The notes under the pieces are model-generated. The model had not been told where the DNA came from, made no database searches, and saw only the letters and a list, made by a program, of their open reading frames with translations. Position numbers and translations under genes: made by a program. Below, piece after piece: positions 17,298 through 26,596 of a stretch of 64,000 bases of DNA; within the stretch, counting starts at the first letter, position 1, and each line of letters opens with the position of its first letter. This stretch comes from Rubricoccus sp963708165 (GTDB lineage: Bacteria > Bacteroidota > Rhodothermia > Rhodothermales > Rubricoccaceae): assembly GCA_963708165.1 (NCBI GenBank), contig OY970187.1:2666001-2730000 (forward strand), given 5' to 3'.

Positions 17298-18824
17298 TTA
17301 GAAGTGGAACCGCGAGCCGACGGTGACCTCGCGATAGCTGAAGTCCACGCTGTGGGGTGCCACGGTGCGGATGACCTGCGTGTCATCACGCGCGGATCTG
17401 TTCTCGAACACCGCTACGTCCAGGGTGGGAAGAGGGTGCCACGCGTGGCGCACAAAGAAGGAAGAGAACCGGGAGGTGAAAATCTCCAGGCCCGCGTTGT
17501 AGAACAGCGCGCTGCCCTCGTCGCCAGAGGTCTGCTGGGAGCTCACCGTCTGAACGGGGTTGGGCGTTTCGCTTGAGCTCACGTTGACGGTCGGTGGCGG
17601 GCGCTGCGTGACGCGAATGTCGTGGCTCTGCCAGCCGCCTCCGCCGAAGACCTCGACGCGGCGGTCGCCCCACCGAGCCAGCGGGAGGATGGCCTCGGCG
17701 TAGGGCCGGATGCTGCCCGCGGTGCGAAGCACCTGCTCGCCTTCCAGTTCTGCGACCGGCGCACTCCCCGATGTGTAGCGCCCTGCGAAGAGGCCCGCGC
17801 GAAACCACCTGATGGGCCGCACGCTCAGGTCCAAGCGGTAACCCACATCTAAAGGCTCGTCGGCCCGCTCCAAAAGGACGTTTCGGGTCGACGTTCCAGC
17901 TCCCGCGAGGGTGACGTCCACCGGGTCCTGGCCGCTGCCTGAGGTGGAGATGGCGCCGTGAACGCCTACGCTTATCCACTCGTGGGTTCGCCCTCGTGCC
18001 TGCGGCGGGGCAGACCGCGGCTGGCCTCTGGCGGCGCGCTCGGCCGCGAGGTCTGGGGCTGGCAGTTCGGGAGGGCGTGGCCCGTTGAACAGCGCGAGGC
18101 CGTCGAGGGCCGAGGGGTCGGTATTCATCAGGCCGCCTCTGGCGAGCTCTGAGCTCAACGCCCCCACCGTCACGCCTGCGAGGGCGCCGAACGAGGCTGC
18201 GGCCCGGCGGTCGATGCCCAGCGGTAGCGCGGCGCCCGCAGCGGCGCCCACGCCAAGCCCGAGCACAGGTCCCCAGGACTGCCACGCGTACGACCGTTCG
18301 CGGTCGACGGCGAGCACGTTGGCGCGAGGAATGGCGTAGGCGCCCGGCAGACTCGCATCGCGCGCAAACACCTCTGGCGCCATTACCAACGCCGACTCGG
18401 TGGTGTAGAGCGCAAAGCCGGAATAGCTGCCCTCGGGCGTTTTCACACGGATAAGCTGGGAGCCGCTCCCAAACGGCACCGGCGTCTTCGCGTCGATGTA
18501 GACCACGAAGTCGCGAGAGGCGAGCCAGTTGGGATTGTCGACGACCGAGGGAAAGTCCTCGAAGGTGTCCACGAGCCGGCCGAGGCGGTCGGCGTCCTCG
18601 CGCGAGAGGGCACGCAGCACGCGGCCCTGGCGGCGGATGAGAACCGAGTCGGGCCGCGAGACGAGCTCCCACGGCAGCGGCGCGAAGATCGACGGGAACA
18701 GCCCGAAGTACTCGCGCTCCGACGCTTCCAGCGTGTCCCCGATGCGCTCGCTGATGGCGGTCTGCGCGCCAGAGGCGAGGGCGGTGGTGAGGACGAACAG
18801 CGAGAGGGTGGCGGCGCGAAGCAT
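17298..18824 (-). CDS. Outer-membrane-type exported protein, paralogue of 15618-17169
   Basis: 508 residues. MLRAATLSLFVLTTALASGAQT is a signal peptide. A globular N-terminal part (residues about 22-190: RLGRLVDTFEDFPSVVDNPNWLASRDFVVYID, LIRVKTPEGSYSGFALYTTESALVMAPEV) is followed by a Gly/Ala-rich hydrophobic region (LGLGVGAAAGAALPLGI, FGALAGVTVGAL). A beta-rich C-terminal half (WISVGVHGAIS, LDLSVRPIRWFRAGLFAGRYTSG, RPYAEAILPLARWGDRRVEVFGGGGW) ends in GSRFHF. This looks like a periplasmic domain attached to a small outer-membrane barrel. No family is recognised. The two adjacent copies point to a local duplication. ATG at 18824 is 24 bases from the TAGGTTCG box. Confidence 0.8.
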   Translation of the reverse strand: MLRAATLSLFVLTTALASGAQTAISERIGDTLEASEREYFGLFPSIFAPLPWELVSRPDSVLIRRQGRVLRALSREDADRLGRLVDTFEDFPSVVDNPNWLASRDFVVYIDAKTPVPFGSGSQLIRVKTPEGSYSGFALYTTESALVMAPEVFARDASLPGAYAIPRANVLAVDRERSYAWQSWGPVLGLGVGAAAGAALPLGIDRRAAASFGALAGVTVGALSSELARGGLMNTDPSALDGLALFNGPRPPELPAPDLAAERAARGQPRSAPPQARGRTHEWISVGVHGAISTSGSGQDPVDVTLAGAGTSTRNVLLERADEPLDVGYRLDLSVRPIRWFRAGLFAGRYTSGSAPVAELEGEQVLRTAGSIRPYAEAILPLARWGDRRVEVFGGGGWQSHDIRVTQRPPPTVNVSSSETPNPVQTVSSQQTSGDEGSALFYNAGLEIFTSRFSSFFVRHAWHPLPTLDVAVFENRSARDDTQVIRTVAPHSVDFSYREVTVGSRFHF

Positions 18825-18847
18825 CGGTAGGGGACATGGGCTGCGGC

Positions 18848-18855
18848 CGAACCTA
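18848..18855 (-). promoter_or_regulatory. Promoter element TAGGTTCG upstream of the 17298-18824 gene
   Basis: Same octamer as at 17192, 24 bases before the ATG at 18824. CGCCAGAGGCGAACG again precedes it, so the spacer region as well as the box is shared between the two paralogues. Confidence 0.55.
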
Positions 18856-18907
18856 CGCGCGTTCGCCTCTGGCGGCCTGCCCGAGTCTCGCCTCTGGCGG
18901 CAGAGGC

Positions 18908-20579
18908 CTACTGCGTCTTGACGACCGTAAACGTCTCGGCAAACCCGGTCCCCTCGACGCGCACCACGTAGACGCCAGAGGCCAGCCCGGCGCCGATCTC
19001 CACGCGCGCCTGGGGCGCGTCCTCGACCTCGCGGGTGGAGAGGCGGCGGCCGAGCACGTCGTAGACGCTTACGCGGGTGCGGGCGCCAGAGGCTCCGGTG
19101 AGGGTGAGCGTGGCGGTGCCGCGAAAAGGGTTGGGGCGTGGGCGCGTGAGGGTAAGCCGTGGCACCTCTGGCGGCACGAAGTCGTCGAGGTACGTGAACG
19201 CGCGGAGGTCGAGCCCATCCGAGGCGCCGATGCGCCGCATGACGCGCGCCTGGCCCTTGAGCTTGGAGACGGAGTCCAACCGGTCCTCTCCTTGCGCGAA
19301 GACGATGGCGAAGGTGGCATCCATCGACTCGCCCGGGGCGAGGTCGAGCGGGCCCGTCGTGATCATCGTGCGTGCGTCCCCGGCACCATTGTTCGTGCCT
19401 GTTCCATCGATGTTCTCCTCGCTCCAGAACGACTCGGTGACGGGATCTCCCGGATAGGCGAATCGCGTGATGGGCGCAGAGTCGGGTTGGTCGTACCCGA
19501 TCCCACCCTCGCGCACGGGCGTGCCATCGTTCCACAAGCCGCGGAGACGGTTGGAGTACTCCTCTGGCGTGACAGGGTCAGCGAAGGGACGCCCATTTTT
19601 CAGGATAGGTGGCGCGCTCGTCATGCCCATGCGTTCGCCGGGCTCGTCGATCTCTCCGTCGCGGTCGTCGTCCAAGCCGTTGACCTCCGCCAGAGGCCCG
19701 CGCGCGACGACCATGCCTGCCGCTGGCGGGATGCGGTACGATGGGTCGTTTTCATCCGCGTTGTAGACGTACGACATCTGGTTCGTCGTGTCGCTTCCCG
19801 CATAGTCGTCCGATGCGCCGCCCAGGTCCCAGTCCAGGAACCACCCGATGTACGCTTCCTCCATCGGGACTGTGTTCCGGTTCGTCATCTCGATGCGGTA
19901 AAACGTCGTCTGCGGGAGCTGGCGGAACGTGAACGCCTCCACGGTCACGTCGGCGCCCAGCGGTGAGTCCGGGGACCCGTCCTCCATAAAGCGCTCTGTG
20001 GCGGTGTCAGTCATGGCCCAGAAGGCCATCGCGTCGCCGCGGATCGCGGGGCGGTCGCCAGAGGCTAGGTCGTAGTTGCCCGCGATGCCGTCGCCGTCGA
20101 TGACGGGCGCGCCGAGCGCTACGGGCCACTCGGCGAAGTCGGCTCTGCTGGCCCGCCTTGGGCTCGAGCTCGGAAAGCGTCCAGATGCGGTCGGCCTCGG
20201 CGCAGGCCTCTGGCGTCGGCGGCGCGCCATCCGGGCCGGCTTGTCCGGGCCGAAGCTGGAAGTTGGTGTAGCGCGCCGCCGCCACTTTCATCTCGCCCGC
20301 GACGATGCCGCCGAGCCACAAGTTGGCGGCGAACAGAGGCGAACTCCCGGCGTCGGGTCCCGCCAGAGGCGTGACGTAGCCGTCGCCGTTGGTGGTCGTG
20401 TTGCCGAAAAAGAAGTTGCCGTTGGTGAACAGCGCTGCCTCGACGTTTATACCGTTCAGCGTGGCTTCGGCCGTGCCCTCAGGGCACGACGAGCCCGCCG
20501 GGGGAGGCGCTGGAGCTGTCTGTGCAGAGGCCACAGACGAGAGGAGCAGGGCGAGCGTGGCGGCGTAGACGACGCGCAT
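18908..20579 (-). CDS. T9SS type A secreted protein, paralogue A (frameshifted)
   Basis: About 556 residues. ATG at 20579 gives MRVVYAATLALLLSSVASAQ, a signal peptide. Shared with the genes at 22379 and 24198: CPEGTAEA.L.G.NVEAALFTNGN, TTTNGDGY, PEACAEADRIW, EWPVALGAPVIDGDGIAGNYDL, RGDAMAFWAMTDTA, an Asp-rich calcium-loop-like stretch (NGLDDDRDGEIDEPGERMGM), and the sorting domain (RPRPNPF, VSVYDVLGRRLS, GVYVVRVEGTGFAETFTVVKT). The frame breaks once near 20140-20165, after ELEPKAG, with one base too many. The product should cross the outer membrane by T9SS and be anchored or released. The Asp-rich loop resembles thrombospondin type 3 or EF-hand repeats. Biological role unknown. Confidence 0.82.
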
Positions 20580-20602
20580 AGGCGGGGCGGGCGGGCGGGC
20601 CT

Positions 20603-20610
20603 CTAACCTA
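20603..20610 (-). promoter_or_regulatory. Promoter element TAGGTTAG upstream of the 18908-20579 gene
   Basis: TAGGTTAG, one base from the TAGGTTCG boxes of the neighbouring genes, lies 24 bases before the ATG at 20579. Confidence 0.5.
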
Positions 20611-20744
20611 TCGCCCGACGCTGCGCCGCCGGGCGCGAGTCGGCTCAGCGGTCCCATCCGGCCTCTCAGGCGGAGATGCTTCGCGCGAGCCGACGCCGAG
20701 CCTCTGGCGCCAGAGGCCCGCGCGTGAGCGCTCGGAGCCGTGGG

Positions 20745-22253
20745 CTAGCGCACGATGGAGACGCGCTCGGAGGTCTCGAACGTCTCGCCCGCCACGCGCA
20801 CCACGTACACGCCTGCGGGCAGCGCTGCGCCGTCCACCTCGAGCGCGACCGTCTCGCCAGAGGCGACCGTGCGGTTGAGCAGCGTGGCGATGCGGCGGCC
20901 CGTCAGGTCGTAGACGGCGGCGTAGACGAGCTGCGCGGCGTCCACGCGGAGGGTGAGCGTGGAGCGGTCGGAAGCGGGGTTGGGCTCTGGGCGCGAGAGG
21001 CTGTACGCGGCCTCTGCCTCTGGCGCGTCCTCGCGCGCGACGACGAAAAAGCTGGGGTCTGGGCGCAACACAAACAGGCCGTTGTTGATGTCGCTCGCGA
21101 CCACGGTCCCGCTCTCGAAGTACGGGTAGTTGCTCCACTGGCCGTTGAAGCTCTCGTTGTCGCTCTGCGGGAAGGTGTCGAAGTGGCCGGCCTCCTCGAA
21201 CGAGCCGTTCGCGATGTTCGCCGCATCCAGGATGCGAAGGCCGCCCTCGTAGTTGCTCTGGAAGACGAAGCTGCCACGTACGTACAGGTTGTGATCGATC
21301 ACCGCCAGAGGCGAGTCGTGGCGGAAGCTGAAGCTGGGGTTGTCGAGGTCGCTCACGTCGAAGACGAACGTGCGCGTGCCGCCTACCGAGGTGTCGAGCT
21401 CGTCGTTGACGATGAAGTGCCGCTTGTCCTCGGTAAGCCAGCCCTGGTGCGTGTAGCCGGGGTTGGGGTAGAAGCCGCGCGAGAGCTGAACCGGGTTGGC
21501 CTTGTCCGTCACGTCGACGATGGTCAGCGTGTCCTCGTTGCTCGCGAGGCAGATCTGCTTGCCCTGGTGGTCGGCGTCGGGCCCATCGTAGGAGACGCAC
21601 TGCGCGTCGTGGGTGTAGCCGTCGTCGTCGAAGCAACCTGCGTAGGTGGGGGCGAGCGGCGCGCGTATGTCGATGATGTGGAGCCCCGTTCCGCCGCACG
21701 TCGCGACGTTGCGCGCGCCGACGGCGAAGGCGAAGCCGCTGGCCTCGTCCACCACGATGTTGTGCGCGTTGCCGATACCGGTGTAGAGCGCGTCTTCGGT
21801 AAAGTCGCGCGTGGCATCCTCCGAGAGGCCGCGCAGGCGCGTGAGGTCGAAGACCTGCATGCCATGATTGCCCACCTCGGCCACGACGACGGCGTAGTTG
21901 CCCACCGTCTTGATGTCCCGCCATGCGGCGAACCCGTTGGTGACCGATGTTTGCAGCTTGCCCAGCACGCGCGGAGCCTCTGGCGCGCTCACGTCCACGA
22001 ACACCGTCCCGCTGCGCGTGCCGACGAGCGCGTACTCCTTGCCGTCCTGCGGATCGGTCCAGCCCCAGATGTCGTTGAGCGCGCCGCTGCGAAACGCTCC
22101 CTGTGCTCCAACGGGAATCACCGCGAGCACGTCGACGCCGTCACAGGAGTACGAGGTGCCGTTGAACATCGCGACGCCGTCTGTGCAGGTGCCCTGGGCA
22201 ACGGCGCCAGAGGCGAACAGGAGCGCGAGCGCGAAAAGGGAGGAGCGCAGCAT
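20745..22253 (-). CDS. Choice-of-anchor B family protein with T9SS sorting domain
   Basis: 502 residues. MLRSSLFALALLFASGAVAQ is the signal peptide. The body is the beta-propeller-like choice-of-anchor B domain: NDIWGWTDPQDGKEYALVGTRSGTVFVDVSAPEAPRVLG near residues 58-95, NHGMQVFDLTRLRGL, GNAHNIVVDEASGFAFAVGA, DDDGYTHDAQCVSYDGPD, ANPVQLSRGFYPNPGYTHQGWLTED, and LAVIDHNLYVRGSFVFQSNYEGGLRILD. The end is a T9SS type A domain (EPNPASDRSTLTL, YDLTGRRIATLL, GVYVVRVAGETF). 'Choice of anchor' proteins carry alternative surface anchors in different phyla, consistent with surface exposure. The binding partner is unknown. Start ATG at 22253; the promoter-like box at 22317 is further off than in the neighbours. 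Confidence 0.9.
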   Translation of the reverse strand: MLRSSLFALALLFASGAVAQGTCTDGVAMFNGTSYSCDGVDVLAVIPVGAQGAFRSGALNDIWGWTDPQDGKEYALVGTRSGTVFVDVSAPEAPRVLGKLQTSVTNGFAAWRDIKTVGNYAVVVAEVGNHGMQVFDLTRLRGLSEDATRDFTEDALYTGIGNAHNIVVDEASGFAFAVGARNVATCGGTGLHIIDIRAPLAPTYAGCFDDDGYTHDAQCVSYDGPDADHQGKQICLASNEDTLTIVDVTDKANPVQLSRGFYPNPGYTHQGWLTEDKRHFIVNDELDTSVGGTRTFVFDVSDLDNPSFSFRHDSPLAVIDHNLYVRGSFVFQSNYEGGLRILDAANIANGSFEEAGHFDTFPQSDNESFNGQWSNYPYFESGTVVASDINNGLFVLRPDPSFFVVAREDAPEAEAAYSLSRPEPNPASDRSTLTLRVDAAQLVYAAVYDLTGRRIATLLNRTVASGETVALEVDGAALPAGVYVVRVAGETFETSERVSIVR

Positions 22254-22316
22254 GGCGGCGTGAGGGTGTGGTAGACAACGGGCAGGTCGCGCTCGCGCAT
22301 GCGAGCGGAGGCACAA

Positions 22317-22324
22317 CGAACCTA
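22317..22324 (-). promoter_or_regulatory. Promoter element TAGGTTCG upstream of the choice-of-anchor B gene
   Basis: Same octamer as at 17192 and 18848. It lies 64 bases before the ATG at 22253, giving a longer leader than in the neighbouring genes. Confidence 0.45.
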
Positions 22325-22378
22325 GGCCGGTTCTCCGCGCCCATCTGTTCAGAGACGGCGAGGATCGCGCGGCCTGTG

Positions 22379-24064
22379 CTACCGCGTCTTCACGACGGTA
22401 AACACCTCGGCAAAGCCGGTCCCCTCCACGCGCACCACGTACACGCCAGAGGCGAGCCCGGCGCCGACCTCGACGCGTGCGCTTCGCGCCTCGACCGCCT
22501 CTGGCGCGCGCACGAGCCGCCCGAGCACGTCGTAGACGGCGACCGTCAGAGCCGCCTCTGGCGCCGCGCCGCGGACTTCGAGTGCAGTGCTGCCCGAGAA
22601 CGGGTTGGGACGTGGGCGGCCGACCGCCAGAGGCGTTTCGCGACGGCGGCGCGGGACCGCCCACGCGCGAAGGCTCGAAGCCGCCAGAGGCCTCGATGGA
22701 GAGGATGCCGCGGGCCTGCCCGCGCAGCACGCTGATGGAGTTGAGATGGTCTGTCCCCTGCCCGAACGCGAGGGCGAACGAGAACAGACTCCGAGGCGCC
22801 AGAGGCCAGCCGGAAGGGACCGGTGGCCATGCTTCCGCTCCGGTCGCCTCTGCCGTTGTCGGTGCCTGCGCCATCGTTGTTGACCTCGCTCCAGCCCTCT
22901 TCTGTGATGGGGTCCCCCGGGAATGCGAACGGCGTGATGGGGAACTGAGTCGGCTGATTGTACCCGTTGCCGTTGGCCCGCATCGGTGTGCCGTCGCCCC
23001 ACAGGCCCTGGAGGAAGTAGTAGATCGCTTGGCCTCGCGATGGGTCCGCCGTTGGACCGGAGCTGCCAGAGAAATCGGAACTGGCGGTGAGGCCCAGGCG
23101 CTCTCCTGCTTCGTCGACCTCGCCGTCGCGGTCGTCGTCGCGCCCGTTGGGCAGGCCGACGGGGCCTCTGGCGACGACGGCACCAAAGGCGGGTGGAATG
23201 GGATAGGCGTTGTCTGTGTTATCGGCGTTGTAGTAGTAGTGCAACTGCGCCGTCGTGTCCGTGCCCACGTAGTCATCGGTGGCGCCGCCCAGGTCTGCGT
23301 CCAGAAAAAGGCCGACGTAGGCGCTGTCGATGGGAATAGTGTTGCGGTTAGTGACGGTGACGTTGTAGAACGTGTGCTGGCCCAGGCGCGCCTGGCGGAA
23401 CGCGAAAGCCTCCACGGCCACGTCGATGCCCAGCGGCGGGTTGCCCAGCGCGGCCAGATTTGCGGCCGTATCGGTCATCGCCCAGAACGCCGTCACGTCG
23501 CCACGGATCGCGGGCTGGTCGCCCGCACCGAGGTCGTAGTTGCCCGCGACGCCGTCGCCGTCGAGGACCGGCGCGCCGAGTGCGACCGGCCACTCGGCCA
23601 GGTCGGGTGTGGGTGCTGCGCCCGCGAGGTAGCTCGCCACGTCCTCGCGGGAGACGACCCAGATGCGGTCGGCCTCGGCGCAGGCCTCTGGCGTCGGTGC
23701 GACGCCGTCATCGCCGGTCTGCCCGGGCCGAAGCGCGAAGTTGGAGTAGCGCGACGCCACCACGCGGGTGTCACCCCCCACGATGCCGCCAAGCCACAGG
23801 TTGCTCGCGTACAGAGGCGAGAACGGCTGCCCGACGAGCCAACTCCCCGGGCGGGACGATGTACCCGTCGCCGTTGGTGGTCGTGTTGCCGAAGAAGAGG
23901 TTGCCGTTGGTGAACAGCGCGGCTTCTACGTCGGCACCGCGAAGCCACGCCTCGGCGCTGCCGATCGGGCACGGCATGGCGGGGTCCTCGAACTGCGCCG
24001 CCGCCTCTGGCGCGACGATCACCGCCAGAGACAGCCAAAACAGAACGGCAGAAACAATGCGCAT
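22379..24064 (-). CDS. T9SS type A secreted protein, paralogue B (three frameshifts)
   Basis: About 560 residues once joined. ATG at 24064 gives MRIVSAVLFWLSLAVIVAPEAAAQ. The same blocks as in paralogue A follow: ADVEAALFTNGNLFFGNTTTNGDGY, RPGQTGDDGVAPTPEACAEADRIW, EWPVALGAPVLDGDGVAGNYDLG, DDDRDGEVDEAGERLGL, and a sorting domain with RPRPNPFSG, VAVYDVLGR and GVYVVRVEGTGFAEVFTVVKTR at 22379. The frame changes near 23826-23845, 22780-22810 and 22640-22680, each time by one extra base, so the ends are back in a common register. Three independent shifts could mean a pseudogene, but their sign matches the shifts in housekeeping genes here. Confidence 0.78.
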
Positions 24065-24088
24065 AGCGGGCAGCGGGAAGACAGCGTC

Positions 24089-24096
24089 CGAACGTA
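24089..24096 (-). promoter_or_regulatory. Promoter element TACGTTCG upstream of the 22379-24064 gene
   Basis: TACGTTCG lies 25 bases before the ATG at 24064. Ten bases further upstream is GATGTGGC, found at the same spacing before the box at 25875, so a -33 box TGTGG may belong to it. Confidence 0.55.
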
Positions 24097-24197
24097 CACG
24101 AACACCGCCACATCTGCACGCGGATCTCTCGCCAGCGGCCTCTGGCGCAGGCTGAACCGTCGCGCGACAGGTGTGATGGCGCCAGAGGCCGCTGGCG

Positions 24198-25850
24198 CTA
24201 CCGCGTCTTGACGACGGTGAACGTCTCCGCAAAGCCGAAGCCCTCGACGCGCACCACGTACACGCCCGCACCCAGCCCAGCGCCGACCTCCACGCGCGCC
24301 TCTGGCGCCGAGGTCTCGGTGGAGGACAGGCGGCGCCCGAGCACGTCGTAGACGCTCACGCGGATGGGCGTGTCCACGGCGCCGCGGAGCACGACCTCGG
24401 CGGTATCCGAGAACGGGTTCGGGCGCGGGCGCGAGATCGCCAGAGGCTGCCTGGGTAGGACGTCTGGGTTTAGATACGTGAACGGTTGCAGGTCGAACGC
24501 TCCTGCCTCAGCGATGCGGAGAACGCCTCCGGCCTGGCTGCGGAGCTTGGTGATGGAATCGAAGCGGCCTTCGCCCTGCCCAAAGAGAATGGCAAAGGTC
24601 ATGTCCATCGTCTCACCGGGCTCCAGGCGGAGCGGTCCCGTTGCGGCGAGGCCCCACCTGCTTCGGCCTCCAGAGGCAGAGCCCTGCCCATCGTAGTTGA
24701 CCTCGCTCCACATTGCTCCGGTTACAGGATCTCCAGGGTGCCCAAAGACAGTGCGGGGGGCGCCTGTGCTGGCTACACCATAGCCCTCACTGAACTCATG
24801 CACAGGCGTGCCGTCGCTCCACAGTCCCTGGAACCGGTTGTAGATCTGCTCGGCATTTTGGGGGATCCCTGTGGGTCCCACTTTGAACACAGGCGGCGCT
24901 GTCGTCATGCCCATCCGCTCGCCCGGTTCGTCGATCTCGCCGTCCCCGTCATCGTCGGCACCGTTGGACTCTGCAAGAACGCCCTGAGCGATCACGACGC
25001 CCGCCGCTGGCGGGATGCCGTAGACCGCGTCCGTCTCGCTGCCGTTGTAGACGTACATCATCTGGTGCGTCGTATCTGTCCCAGCAAGATTGTCCGCGGC
25101 ATGTCCCAGGTTCCAGAAGATGAACGGACCCATGCGAGCGTTTTCGATCGCAACGTCGTTGCGGTTGGTAACCGCATACCGGTAGAACGTCGCGGTGGGG
25201 AGCCGGTTGATCGTAAAGGCCTCGACGGTGACATCGACACCGAGGGGCTCGCCAGCGGCGTTGGGCAGAGACGCCGTGTCGGTCATGGCCCAGAAGGCCA
25301 TCGCATCTCCGCGGATCGCCGGGCGGTCGCCAGAGGCCAGATCGTAGTTGCCCGCGATGCCATCGCCGTCGATGACTGGCGCGCCCAGGTGGACGGGCCA
25401 CTCGCGGTAATCCTCCAACTGCTGATCTTGCGGCTCCAAGGTCGAGAGCCGCCAGATGCGGTCCGCCTCGGCGCAGGCCTCTGGCGAGGGGGGCATGCCG
25501 TCCGCGCCGGTGAGGCCGGGGCGGAACGAGAAGTCCTGAAACTGAGAGCCAGCGGCTCTTATCTCACCACCGACCACACCGCTCAGCCAGAAGTTGCCGA
25601 CGTCTACAGTCGAGGCCCCGGCGTCCTCTCCTGAAAGGGGAACGGTGTAGCCATCACCATTGGTGGCTTGGTTGCTGTAAAAGAGGTTTCCATTGGTGTA
25701 CAACGTCGCCTCCACATTGAGGCCGTAGAGCCGCGCTTCGGCCGTCCCCTCGGGGCACGGGTCGGCTGGGTTCTCGAACTGCGCGGCGGCGGGCGCAGCC
25801 GCGATCCACGCCAGAGGCAGAATGGCGAGAAGGCGGAGGACGACGTGCAT
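24198..25850 (-). CDS. T9SS type A secreted protein, paralogue C (intact)
   Basis: 550 residues, the only intact member of the three-gene family, and so the reference for its layout. Signal peptide MHVVLRLLAILPLAWIAAAPAAAQ; N-terminal block FENPADPCPEGTAEARLYGLNVEATLYTNGN; middle blocks PEACAEADRIW, YREWPVHLGAPVIDGDGIAGNYDL, AIRGDAMAFWAMTDTA, FYRYAVTNRNDVAI; Asp-rich loop GADDDGDGEIDEPGERMGM near residue 330; TGPLRLEPGETMDMTFAILFGQGE; and the T9SS type A domain (SRPRPNPFSDTAEVVL, VSVYDVLGRRLSS, GVYVVRVEGFGFAETFTVVKTR). The blocks FWAMTDTA and NRNxxxxE suggest a conserved fold, not a named domain. It is the most upstream of the minus-strand secreted genes. Role unknown; surface or matrix protein likely. 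Confidence 0.87.
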   Translation of the reverse strand: MHVVLRLLAILPLAWIAAAPAAAQFENPADPCPEGTAEARLYGLNVEATLYTNGNLFYSNQATNGDGYTVPLSGEDAGASTVDVGNFWLSGVVGGEIRAAGSQFQDFSFRPGLTGADGMPPSPEACAEADRIWRLSTLEPQDQQLEDYREWPVHLGAPVIDGDGIAGNYDLASGDRPAIRGDAMAFWAMTDTASLPNAAGEPLGVDVTVEAFTINRLPTATFYRYAVTNRNDVAIENARMGPFIFWNLGHAADNLAGTDTTHQMMYVYNGSETDAVYGIPPAAGVVIAQGVLAESNGADDDGDGEIDEPGERMGMTTAPPVFKVGPTGIPQNAEQIYNRFQGLWSDGTPVHEFSEGYGVASTGAPRTVFGHPGDPVTGAMWSEVNYDGQGSASGGRSRWGLAATGPLRLEPGETMDMTFAILFGQGEGRFDSITKLRSQAGGVLRIAEAGAFDLQPFTYLNPDVLPRQPLAISRPRPNPFSDTAEVVLRGAVDTPIRVSVYDVLGRRLSSTETSAPEARVEVGAGLGAGVYVVRVEGFGFAETFTVVKTR

Positions 25851-25874
25851 AGAATGAGGCGTAGAACCAGTACT

Positions 25875-25882
25875 CAAACGTA
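25875..25882 (-). promoter_or_regulatory. Promoter element TACGTTTG upstream of the 24198-25850 gene
   Basis: A perfect match to the Bacteroidota -7 consensus TAnnTTTG, 25 bases before the ATG at 25850, with GATGTGGC ten bases upstream as at 24089. Confidence 0.65.
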
Positions 25883-26004
25883 CGCGAGCGCAGCCACATC
25901 GGCCCGCACGTTTCGCGCCAGCGGCCTCTGGCGTGGGCTGAACGGACACAGGCGGCACGTTCTCCGCCAGAGGCCTCTGGCGCGCGCTCTAGGCGTGGCG
26001 GCGC

Positions 26005-26391
26005 CTACGCCACCTCGCTGTACACGTCCGCGGCCTTCGGGTCCGGCCCGTACTCGTTGGGACCCGCGTCGCCTTCGAGCGCACAGAAGTAGAGCAGCAC
26101 GAGGCCGACAAACGGAATCAGCGCCAGAAGCATGAACAGGCCGGAGCGCCCGGTGTCGTGGAGCCGCCGGATGCCGAGCCCGATGCTGGGCAGCAGCACG
26201 GCGAGGCCGAACAGGCCCGAGAGCATGGAGGCGAGGGCGTCCGAGAGGATCCCGATCACGACGGTGATCGCAATCGAGATCGCGAAGTTGATGAGCACGA
26301 AGGTCCAGAAGGTCCGCCGCCGCACGCGGCCGTCGAAGTCGGCGTAGTGGTTCTGGAGGATGTCGAGGTAGAAGGCTTTGTAGTCGTCCAT
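26005..26391 (-). CDS. DUF805 family membrane protein
   Basis: 128 residues with the DUF805 layout: a short amphipathic start (MDDYKAFYLDILQNHYADFDGRVRRRTFW) and membrane segments at residues about 30-47, 52-72 and 88-106. The signature LPSIGLGIRRLHDTGRSGLFMLLALIPFVG lies between the last two. Function of the family is unknown. ATG at 26391 matches family starts; an in-frame ATG at 26430 would add 13 residues. Divergent from purL. Confidence 0.88.
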   Translation of the reverse strand: MDDYKAFYLDILQNHYADFDGRVRRRTFWTFVLINFAISIAITVVIGILSDALASMLSGLFGLAVLLPSIGLGIRRLHDTGRSGLFMLLALIPFVGLVLLYFCALEGDAGPNEYGPDPKAADVYSEVA

Positions 26392-26596
26392 GGCAGGGGA
26401 GGCGTGAAGTGTGTCGCTCTGCTTGTCCATACGGGATTGCGCCGCTCCGAGCGTCACGCGCGGCGCCAGAGGCGCAGACCGCCGGGGCCTCTGGCGGCAG
26501 GCTCCGCTCCTCGCAGTCCCGCGCCGATTCACGCCTCTGGGTGCGGATGCGCCGGTAGCTTCGGATTCGCGCCTTCCGAGCCCCTCTGCCCGCCCG

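Noticed and set aside
17298..19535. N-terminal extension of the 17298 gene to 19535
   Set aside because: The extension is Arg/His-rich and antisense to or overlapping another coding frame; the signal peptide and promoter box fix the start at 18824.
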